This document shows positions 1-4,781 of a stretch of DNA of 6,168 nucleotides, one piece after another; the first letter of the stretch is position 1; each line of letters starts with the position of its first letter. Both the position numbers and the translations under genes were made by a program. The notes beneath the pieces are model-generated. The model did not search any database and was not told the DNA's origin. It saw only the letters and a list, made by a program, of their open reading frames with translations. The stretch lies in contig CAUBWQ010000059.1 in the NCBI GenBank assembly GCA_958439775.1, positions 1 to 6,168 of the forward strand, in the 5' to 3' direction. The DNA comes from an uncultured Collinsella sp. Its GTDB lineage: Bacteria > Actinomycetota > Coriobacteriia > Coriobacteriales > Coriobacteriaceae.

Positions 1-809
1 TGGTCTCGGAGCAGGACGACCTGCTCGACGAGGAAAAGCGCATGATCCACGAGATCTTCGACCTGGGCGACACCGTGGCTCGCGAGGTCATGGTCCCGCG
101 CGTGGACACCACCATGTGCGAGGACGACGAGACGGTCGCCGACGTGCTGTCCACCATGCGCCAGACCGGCTTCAGCCGCATCCCGGTCTATCACGAGGAT
201 CCCGACAACGTCGCCGGCATCGCGCACATCAAGGACCTGATTCAGCCCGCGCTCGACGGCAAGGGCGACCAGCCCATCTCCAGCTATTTGCGCGACGCCA
301 CCTTTGTGCCCGACACCAAGGACATCCTGCCGCTGCTGTCCGAGATGCAGACCTCGCACGACCAAATCGTGGTCGTCGTGGACGAGTACGGCGGCACGGC
401 CGGCATCATCACCATCGAGGACATCGTCGAGGAGATCGTGGGCGAGATCGAGGACGAGTTCGACCCCGACAACAAGTATCTCACGCGCCTTTCGCGCCGC
501 GAGTGGCTCGTCGATGGGCGTTTTTCGTGCGATGACGCGATTGAGCTTGGTTGGCCGCTCGAGGAAAGCGATGATTATGAGACCATCGCCGGCTGGATTT
601 TGGAGCTTTGCGACTCGGTGCCCGATATCGGAGAGGTGTTTGAGGTCGCAGGGTACAAGTTCAAGGTACAGTCGATGCGTGGCCAGCGCATCTCGCTCAT
701 TCGCGTGATCGCTCCGGCCGAAACCGATAAGAAGGATTCCGAGTCCTCGGCAGAGAAGCCGGCGGCGTCGGGTGCGGGCTCTGCGGATCCGCACGATGGC
801 GACGAGTAG
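1..809 (+). CDS. CorC/HlyC (CNNM-type) CBS-domain membrane protein, 3' part
   Basis: The reading frame is open from base 3, so the gene starts before the window; the ATG at 42 is internal. Family members have an N-terminal DUF21/CNNM membrane domain, then a CBS pair, then a CorC_HlyC domain. The visible part starts at the helix just before the CBS pair (EEKRMIHEIFDLGDTVAREV). CBS1 covers about bases 75-260 (REVMVPR, GFSRIPVY, GIAHIKDL). CBS2 covers about 300-460 (VVVVDEYGGTAGIITIEDIVEE, a family hallmark). The CorC_HlyC domain covers about 475-710 (DGRFSCDDAIEL, ETIAGWI, GEVFEVAGYKFKV). A charged low-complexity tail of about 30 residues follows, ending at TAG 807-809. Family members are linked to Mg2+ (sometimes Co2+) efflux or resistance, with the CBS pair sensing nucleotide or Mg2+ on the cytosolic side; they are often misnamed hemolysins. 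Family assignment is firm; the transported ion is inferred. Confidence 0.93.
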   Translation, partial: VSEQDDLLDEEKRMIHEIFDLGDTVAREVMVPRVDTTMCEDDETVADVLSTMRQTGFSRIPVYHEDPDNVAGIAHIKDLIQPALDGKGDQPISSYLRDATFVPDTKDILPLLSEMQTSHDQIVVVVDEYGGTAGIITIEDIVEEIVGEIEDEFDPDNKYLTRLSRREWLVDGRFSCDDAIELGWPLEESDDYETIAGWILELCDSVPDIGEVFEVAGYKFKVQSMRGQRISLIRVIAPAETDKKDSESSAEKPAASGAGSADPHDGDE

Positions 810-833
810 GGCAAGGACGAGTAGGGGAGAGTT

Positions 834-1667
834 ATGGCAGGCCTGTTCAACATCCTTAAGGTCACCGTCAGCGAGGACAAGATTTGCGCGCATGTGCTGG
901 TGAACCCCGGCATGCCGCTCATGACCTCGGAGGATATCGAGGCCACGGCGCGCGTGTACTACCTGGTGCCGGCGATTGCCAAGCACCTGTGCCTGGGCGA
1001 TTCGGGTCGCGAGTTCCAGGACTGCATGGGCCAGACCGAGCTTTGCCACCTGCTGGAGCACGTGACGGTCGAGCTCATGAACGAGACCGGTCTTGCCGGC
1101 AGCATCTCGTGCGGTCGCACGCGCGTGAGCGAGCATGACGAGCGCGTCTTTGAGGTTGAGCTTTCGTGCCCCGATGATGCGCTGGCCATTGGCGCGCTGT
1201 CTTCGGCCACCTTTATGATGGACTGGGCGTACCTACATGCCGACCAGCCGGCCCCCGACGTGGAAGGCACGGTTGCGGGCCTGCGCAACCTGGTGCTGGG
1301 CATGCGTGCCGAGGCCGAGGGCAAGGACCCGCACGAGGCCGTTGCCGCTGCGAACGGCGAGGACGCGCCCGAGGACGCGCCCGAGGGCGACGCTCTTGCC
1401 GACGCCGACACTGAGCCCGTTGCCGAGGCGCCTGCCGAGCCCGAGCCTGCGGAGCCCCAAGGCGTCCCGAGCTTTGACGACGAGCCGCAGATGCCAATCG
1501 ATACCGAGGGTGCGGTCGCCGAGAACCACGAGGCCCCCGCGGCCGTCTTTGGCGGTGCGGCAACGGCTCCGTCCGGCTCGGCGCACGAGGGCAACCTGCC
1601 GCTCGTCGATGGCGCCGGCGAGGACCCGGCCGCCACGGTGGCCATGCCTGCCATGCCGCAGGAGTAG
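834..1667 (+). CDS. Stand-alone cyanophycin synthetase N-domain-like protein with acidic tail
   Basis: 277 residues; ATG 834 follows GGGGAG (824-829) by 4 bases and lies 24 bases after the CorC stop, so co-transcription with it is likely. Residues 1 to about 135 resemble the N-terminal domain of cyanophycin synthetase (CphA). Shared landmarks with remembered CphA sequences are a VPAIAKHLC stretch (residues 45-53; CphA has LPSLVEHFC), HLLEHVTVEL (72-81; CphA has HIVEHVALEL) and CGRTR (93-97; CphA has FGRTR), followed by a VFEVEL strand (CphA VYNVVYEY). The motif H72-x2-E75-H76-x3-E80 is intact. In some CphA enzymes this domain is a Zn-dependent site that cuts cyanophycin into primers. The ATP-grasp and Mur-ligase-like domains of CphA are absent. 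Residues about 165-277 form an Ala/Pro/Glu/Asp-rich, probably disordered tail with a 12-base tandem repeat at 1359-1382. No signal peptide or membrane segment is seen, so it is probably cytosolic. Homology is a motif-level judgement; the function is unknown. Confidence 0.8.
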   Translation: MAGLFNILKVTVSEDKICAHVLVNPGMPLMTSEDIEATARVYYLVPAIAKHLCLGDSGREFQDCMGQTELCHLLEHVTVELMNETGLAGSISCGRTRVSEHDERVFEVELSCPDDALAIGALSSATFMMDWAYLHADQPAPDVEGTVAGLRNLVLGMRAEAEGKDPHEAVAAANGEDAPEDAPEGDALADADTEPVAEAPAEPEPAEPQGVPSFDDEPQMPIDTEGAVAENHEAPAAVFGGAATAPSGSAHEGNLPLVDGAGEDPAATVAMPAMPQE

Positions 1668-1718
1668 GTTCACTCGCTTACCACCATCATGTACCTGCGC
1701 TTTTACCGTACGCAGATG

Positions 1719-1741
1719 AGCGCGACGGCAAGTGTTGCGCT
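1719..1741 (+). other. Imperfect hairpin/dyad just upstream of the -10 box
   Basis: AGCGCGAC (1719-1726) pairs with GTTGCGCT (1734-1741) over 8 positions with one G-T pair and a 7-base loop. It sits 5 bases before TATAAT and covers the position of the -35 region. No T-run follows, so it is a weak candidate as an intrinsic terminator for the upstream gene; an operator is an alternative. Chance occurrence is possible in GC-rich DNA. Confidence 0.3.
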
Positions 1742-1752
1742 GCGGGTATAAT
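1722..1752 (+). promoter_or_regulatory. Probable sigma-70-type promoter of the ytxH-PRC unit
   Basis: A perfect TATAAT lies at 1747-1752 in otherwise GC-rich DNA, 52 bases before the ATG at 1804. The best -35 match is weak: GCGACG (1722-1727, 3 of 6 to TTGACA) at 19-base spacing. Transcription would start near 1758-1760, giving a leader of about 45 bases. There is no TGn extension. The call rests on the -10 box and its position in the only sizeable gap before the YtxH gene. Confidence 0.6.
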
Positions 1753-1803
1753 GGACAGCATTCAAACGGTGGGCATCGAGGTGCCCGCAGGAGAGGAATG
1801 ATC

Positions 1804-2193
1804 ATGGGAAAGACTTTCAGCTTTGTCTCCGGTGCGCTCTTTGGTGCTGCCGCCGGCGCTATCATCGGCGTTGCTCTGGCCCCGCGCTCGGGTGCCGAGA
1901 CCCGCGCCATGGCCGCCGATATCGCCAACGATGCCTGGGACAACATGCGTGACACCTACGAGCACAGTGCCGAGGAAGCTCGTGCCGCGGTCAACGACTT
2001 TGGTCCGATGGTCGACGCAAAGACCGATGACCTGCGCGCCAAGGTCGACCTGGCCCGCGAGCGCATGGAGCAGCTTCGCGAGCAGCTCAACGACGCCATC
2101 TCGGGCGGCAACGTGACGCCCGCTGCCGACGTCGTGGTCGAGAACGTCACCGAGGCCGGCGCCGAGGCCACGGAGCCCTCGACCGAGGCATAA
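1804..2193 (+). CDS. YtxH domain-containing membrane-anchored protein
   Basis: 129 residues from ATG 1804. An ATG two codons earlier (1798) is possible, but AGGAGAGGA (1789-1797) is better spaced for 1804 and the protein then starts MGKTFSF. A GTG further upstream at 1732 would put the promoter inside the gene and is rejected. Residues about 9-26 are a small-residue-rich hydrophobic segment (GALFGAAAGAIIGVALAP) followed by RSGAETR, the signature of the YtxH family (gas-vesicle/stress-protein-like). Residues about 30-100 are charged and helical, probably coiled coil (LARERMEQLREQLNDAI), and the last ~25 are acidic and Ala-rich. Such proteins are short single-span membrane proteins of unclear role, often stress-induced. 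It has its own promoter and is translationally coupled to the next gene. Confidence 0.88.
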   Translation: MGKTFSFVSGALFGAAAGAIIGVALAPRSGAETRAMAADIANDAWDNMRDTYEHSAEEARAAVNDFGPMVDAKTDDLRAKVDLARERMEQLREQLNDAISGGNVTPAADVVVENVTEAGAEATEPSTEA

Positions 2194-2948
2194 TGCGCGC
2201 AGGGGATTTTGTCGGCGTCAAGGTTTATCGTAAGCCTGCCGAAGACAAGCGCACCAAAAAGGACGGCACGCCGCGCAGCCCTAAGAAGCTCGGCAAGATT
2301 CACTTTCCCGTCTTTACCCCGGGCGGCACGCGCGTGGTGGGCTTTATGGTTCGCCAGTCCGATATCGCGGGCATGATCGAGCGCCCCGACCGGTTTGTGG
2401 CGCTCGATGCCATCGGCGTCTATGAGGGCGCTGTCGCGGTCGACGACGTCAAGGGCACCTACGATGCCGCCGCGGCCAAGCGCCTCGATATTAACCTGGA
2501 CGATTGCATCATCTGGGTTGGCATGGACGTGCGCACGGAATCGGGCGATGTCGTGGGCTACTGCTCGGACGTTGAGTTCAAGCCGCGCTCGGGCATTGTG
2601 CAGACGTTCTATGTGACCGCCAGCGCCGCATCGAGCATGTTGGTGGGCGACACGCAGGTGCCGCCGAAGATGCTGCGCGGCTACGAGAACGGCGCGATGA
2701 TTGTCTCGGACGAGGTCAAGACGCTTGGGTATTCGGGCGGCGCGGCCGCTAAGGCTGCCGAGGCCAGTGTCGTGGTGGGCGATAAGGTCAAGAAGGGCGC
2801 CAAGGTGCTCGATGACAAGGGGTCGGTCGCCGTGGACAAGGGCAGCCGCGCACTGGGCAAGCAGCTCGGCAAGACGCGCGGTATGTTCAAGGCCTTTAAG
2901 GACGAATATCAAAAGGCGAGCGGGGGCTCGTCAAAAGCTAGCAAATAG
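2193..2948 (+). CDS. PRC-barrel domain protein
   Basis: 251 residues. The ATG shares its first base with the TAA of the YtxH gene (TAATG, 2191-2195), so translation is probably by re-initiation and the two products are made together. Residues 1 to about 90 look like a first PRC-barrel-like unit (KLGKIHFPVFTPGGTRVVGF, then DRFVALDAIGVYEG). Residues about 105-178 look like a second (IIWVGMDVRTESGDVVGYCS, GIVQTFYVT, then the loop MLRGYENGAMIVSDEVKTLG). Residues about 180-251 are Ala/Lys-rich and helical (AAAKAAEAS, VGDKVKKGAKVLDDKG, LGKQLGKTRGMFKAFKDEYQ). No membrane segment or signal peptide is visible. PRC-barrels are small beta-barrel modules in photosynthetic reaction centre H subunit, RimM and various regulators; a specific ligand cannot be read here. 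A role with the YtxH protein at the membrane is inferred from the overlap alone. Confidence 0.82.
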   Translation: MRAGDFVGVKVYRKPAEDKRTKKDGTPRSPKKLGKIHFPVFTPGGTRVVGFMVRQSDIAGMIERPDRFVALDAIGVYEGAVAVDDVKGTYDAAAAKRLDINLDDCIIWVGMDVRTESGDVVGYCSDVEFKPRSGIVQTFYVTASAASSMLVGDTQVPPKMLRGYENGAMIVSDEVKTLGYSGGAAAKAAEASVVVGDKVKKGAKVLDDKGSVAVDKGSRALGKQLGKTRGMFKAFKDEYQKASGGSSKASK

Positions 2949-2969
2949 CGACGTACCAAATGATGGGAG

Positions 2970-3008
2970 GCGAGCCGGAGACATGTTGCTCCGGCTCGCT
3001 GTGTTTAT
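2970..3008 (+). terminator. Rho-independent terminator after the PRC-barrel gene
   Basis: A perfect 11-base-pair GC-rich stem, GCGAGCCGGAG (2970-2980) and CTCCGGCTCGC (2989-2999), with an 8-base loop is followed by the T-rich TGTGTTTAT. It begins 21 bases after the TAG at 2946-2948 and ends just before the next ribosome site. The T-tract is interrupted, so termination may be incomplete. That matters because no clear promoter is seen between it and the ATG at 3021. Confidence 0.85.
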
Positions 3009-3020
3009 GGGGGAGGGCAC

Positions 3021-3764
3021 ATGCGCCAAAACGGATCTAACTTAAACGGGCCCTCGGGTGCGCGTCCGACGGCGCGCCGCGACCTGGGGCAGCTGCCCAG
3101 CGGCCAGCGTCGACGTCGCCGTAAGCCCGGCGCGATGTACCTCAACCATAGCCGCGGCTTTAGCGACCGCAGCGCTCGCATCGGCAACAGCCGCACACCC
3201 CGTCGTTCGTCTCGCCTGCCCTACGCGCTTATCGCCGTGGGTTGCGCGCTCGTGCTGTTTATCGCTGCCGTCGTGGGCTACGTCAACCGCAGCGTGGACG
3301 TGGAGCTCAACGGCCAGAAGACCGCGGTGCGCGTGGGCTCTACGCTGCAGAATCTCATCGACGAACAGGATTTGACTGGCACCTACGACGCAGGCGACCT
3401 GCTGGCCGTTGATGACAGCGTGCTCAAGCGCCATGGGGGCGAAAAGCTGTCGGTGAAGGTCGACGGCAAGCGCGTGAAGCAGGGCAAATGGGATAGCCGC
3501 GAACTCGAGGGCGGCGAGAAGGTGACGGTCAAGGATGGCCGTAACACCTACGAGAAGCACGAGGTTCAGGCTACGGTTATCGAGCCCAAGTTCAAGGTCG
3601 AGGGCACGGGCGCTATCGAGTATGTGCAGACGTGGGGTGCCCAGGGCCGCTCCGAGGTGTGGGTTGGTGAGCAATCGGGCAAGACGCAGGACCGCGGCGA
3701 GGTCGTGCCCGCCACCGATTGCGGCGCCCAAGGGCAACAAAAAGTACGTGGCGCTGACGTTTGA
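3021..3764 (+). CDS. Membrane anchor and extracellular linker half of the split NodB-like gene
   Basis: 247 residues as it stands; ATG 3021 follows a GGGGGAGGG ribosome site (3009-3017). Residues 1-65 are a basic cytosolic tail (RRRRRK at about 30-35). Residues about 66-88 form one membrane helix (LPYALIAVGCALVLFIAAVV), giving an N-in, C-out topology. Residues about 90-230 are extracellular: a ubiquitin-like or DUF348-like strand pattern (VDVELNGQKTAVRVGSTLQN), then a possible G5-like segment (EVWVGEQSGKTQDRGEVV; low confidence). The last ~15 codons, from about base 3720 to the TGA at 3762-3764, are not family-like and are best explained as out-of-frame translation after a frameshift. In the next frame the NodB domain starts at once. 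Without its partner half this product would be a membrane-anchored stub. Confidence 0.7.
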   Translation: MRQNGSNLNGPSGARPTARRDLGQLPSGQRRRRRKPGAMYLNHSRGFSDRSARIGNSRTPRRSSRLPYALIAVGCALVLFIAAVVGYVNRSVDVELNGQKTAVRVGSTLQNLIDEQDLTGTYDAGDLLAVDDSVLKRHGGEKLSVKVDGKRVKQGKWDSRELEGGEKVTVKDGRNTYEKHEVQATVIEPKFKVEGTGAIEYVQTWGAQGRSEVWVGEQSGKTQDRGEVVPATDCGAQGQQKVRGADV

Positions 3765-4407
3765 CGAGGGTCCGAGCGGCGCCACCAAACAGATCTTGCA
3801 GGTGCTCAAGGAAAAGGGCGTCACCGCGACGTTCTTCCTTTCGGGCGATGCGGCCGAGGCCTCGCCTGCCACGGCCAAGGCGATTGTTGATGCCGGGTGC
3901 GAGATCGGATCCAACAGCTACAGCGACGATTCGCTCAAGGGTCAGGACCGTGAGGCGGTACGCGAACAGATCACGAAAGGCACCGATGCGATTAAGTCGG
4001 CGACCGGCGTGAAGACGATGCTACTGCGTGCTCCCTACGCTGCCTTTGACGAGCAAAACTGGATTGATGCGATGGACCTGGTCTCCGCCGTGGTCTCGTG
4101 GAATATTGACTCGGGCGACTGGCTGCTCAACGGTGCCGACGAGCAAGTCTCGACGGTGCTCGATTCGGTGACGCCGGGCAATATCGTGCTGCTCACCGAT
4201 AGAGACGAATGCGCCGAGCAGACACTCGAGGCGCTGCCGCAGATTATCGACGGCCTCATTGCCGACGGCTACAAGATCGTGACGCTCAGCGACCTGGTCA
4301 AGACGGACACGGCATTGAGTAAAAAGCTCACCTCGCTCACCAAGGTTTCCATGCCCAAAAACGCCGTGTTCCCCCAACTCCCCGAGGACGACGACACCAC
4401 AGAGTAG
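3721..4407 (+). CDS. NodB (polysaccharide deacetylase)-like domain with degenerate active site, 3' half of split gene
   Basis: The frame carrying this domain has no plausible start of its own. Codons before about 3721 in this frame read as arginine- and serine-rich shadow sequence, so it is the continuation of the 3021 gene. From 3727 (PKGNKKYVALTFDEGPS) it follows the NodB fold of carbohydrate esterase family 4. Motif 1 is TFDEG at 3757-3771 (usual TFDDG). Motif 2 is SNSYSD at 3910-3927 (usual H-S/T-x-x-H; both His lost). Motif 3 is RAPY at 4027-4038 (kept). Motif 4 is DSGDW at 4108-4122 (kept). Motif 5 is LLTD at 4189-4200 (usual L-x-H-D; His replaced by Thr). The first motif-1 Asp is kept, but three metal ligands and the catalytic His are changed. 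Ordinary deacetylation of peptidoglycan or glycans is therefore unlikely; a binding role or another chemistry is possible. TAG ends it at 4405-4407. Confidence 0.75.
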   Translation, partial: AAPKGNKKYVALTFDEGPSGATKQILQVLKEKGVTATFFLSGDAAEASPATAKAIVDAGCEIGSNSYSDDSLKGQDREAVREQITKGTDAIKSATGVKTMLLRAPYAAFDEQNWIDAMDLVSAVVSWNIDSGDWLLNGADEQVSTVLDSVTPGNIVLLTDRDECAEQTLEALPQIIDGLIADGYKIVTLSDLVKTDTALSKKLTSLTKVSMPKNAVFPQLPEDDDTTE

Positions 4408-4411
4408 TCAT

Positions 4412-4466
4412 TGGGGACGTGCTTAAACGACTGGTCGTTTAGGGCGGTCTTAATCGCTTTGTCCCA
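4412..4466. repeat. REP-like nested palindrome with GGGGAC/GTCCC ends
   Basis: Starting 5 bases after the NodB-gene stop, TGGGGAC (4412-4418) is complementary to GTCCCA (4461-4466) with one bulge. Inside lies a palindrome, TAAACGAC (4424-4431), 2-base spacer TG, GTCGTTTA (4434-4441). Extragenic elements bounded by GGGGAC...GTCCC and folding into hairpins recall REP sequences mobilised by RAYT (TnpA_REP) enzymes. The inner palindrome alone also resembles a TetR-family operator (GAC-N2-GTC core). There is no T-tract suitable for an intrinsic terminator. Copy number cannot be seen in this window. Confidence 0.4.
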
Positions 4467-4559
4467 CCGTGCTCATCTGGCTCTATGTCACGGATACGTC
4501 AGCGTTTGGTATGCCTGCGATGTGCAGCGCATAAATTCGGTGCCGCAGTGCGATGCTGA

Positions 4560-4568
4560 TGCTATAGT
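4560..4568 (+). promoter_or_regulatory. Extended -10 promoter for the M-box/mgtE transcript
   Basis: TGC-TATAGT (TGn at 4560-4562, -10 at 4563-4568) is an extended -10 element, which compensates for the lack of a good -35 box around 4536-4546. Transcription would start near 4574-4576, about 22 bases before the first conserved M-box segment and about 207 bases before the mgtE start. The stretch 4467-4559 between the repeat and this promoter holds nothing I recognise. Confidence 0.55.
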
Positions 4569-4597
4569 TACTGCGGTTAATGAGGGTCAAGAGAAAG

Positions 4598-4734
4598 GTT
4601 ACAGGTGAAATCCAAACCTCGACCATACAGTCGATGACCCCATGCAGGTGCTTTCTGCGCGTGCACGGGGTGTGAGTGCCGAGCGGTGTGCCGCCCGCGC
4701 ATGCGTATACATATCTAAAAGTCCACGGATTGCG
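4598..4734 (+). promoter_or_regulatory. M-box (ykoK) Mg2+ riboswitch, divergent
   Basis: Three segments match the M-box aptamer in order. They are GTTACAGGTGA (4598-4608; consensus GUUAGGUGAGG), ATACAGTCGATGACCCC (4625-4641; consensus AUACGCUGCUGCCC), and at 4701-4732 the conserved 3' block containing ATACATATCTAAAAG then TCCACGGATTG (consensus AUACAGUGCUAAAGCUCUACGAUUG). GUG-A (4605-4608) can pair with U-C-CAC (4722-4726) with one bulged base, as the B. subtilis element pairs GUGAG with CUCUAC. CCCC (4638-4641) and GUGC (4648-4651) pair with GCAC (4663-4666) and GGGG (4667-4670) as a bulged stem. The gene below is mgtE, the classic M-box target. In known M-boxes, Mg2+ binding shuts off expression. 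I could not resolve P1, so the ends are approximate. Confidence 0.75.
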
Positions 4735-4757
4735 TGCCGGCATGGTCGCGCGGTCCG
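4726..4757 (+). promoter_or_regulatory. Hairpin overlapping the aptamer 3' strand (candidate expression platform)
   Basis: CGGATTGCG (4726-4734) pairs with CGCGGTCCG (4749-4757) over 9 pairs including two G-U, with a 14-base loop. The left arm is the 3' conserved M-box strand (CACGGATTG), so this hairpin and the closed aptamer compete, as expected of an expression platform. It is not followed by a T-run, so control is more likely by ribosome access or Rho than by intrinsic termination. Confidence 0.4.
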
Positions 4758-4781
4758 CAGGAATAATGATGGGGAGCACCA

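Larger units (their letters stand above)
3021..4407 (+). pseudogene. Frameshifted membrane-anchored polysaccharide deacetylase-like gene
   Basis: The two neighbouring entries read as one gene. A basic tail, a membrane helix and an extracellular linker in the first frame run straight into a NodB domain in the +1 frame, the usual order for anchored Firmicute and actinobacterial deacetylases. The switch lies near 3715-3730. Skipping one T in GATTGCG (3717-3723) would give an uninterrupted ATDAAPKGNKKY, so a single extra base (or loss of two) explains the break. Both halves keep long open frames and native-looking codon use, so the lesion is recent, an assembly or sequencing error, or a recoded site. 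No obvious shifty signal such as a CCC-stop is seen, so recoding is the least likely. The full product would be about 461 residues. Confidence 0.7.

Noticed and set aside
1732..1803. Upstream GTG start for the YtxH gene
   Set aside because: It would place TATAAT inside the gene and has no ribosome site; ATG 1804 has a good one and gives a family-like N-terminus.
1956..2912. 318-residue open frame on the - strand opposite the YtxH and PRC-barrel genes
   Set aside because: It spans two real genes and their overlap, has no ribosome site or family motif, and is Ala/Arg/His-rich shadow sequence.
3700..3764. Programmed +1 frameshift in the NodB-like gene
   Set aside because: No CCC-stop, slow codon with stop, or clear stimulatory structure is visible at the junction, and the upstream frame runs 15 unrelated codons to its stop. 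A mutation or sequence error is simpler.
4424..4441. Palindrome as an intrinsic terminator of the NodB-like gene
   Set aside because: The 2-base loop is too tight, the stem is AT-rich at its ends and there is no T-run after it.
4411..4608. 65-codon + strand open frame in the NodB-mgtE gap
   Set aside because: It lacks a ribosome site, overlaps the palindromic element, the promoter and the start of the M-box, and resembles nothing known to me.
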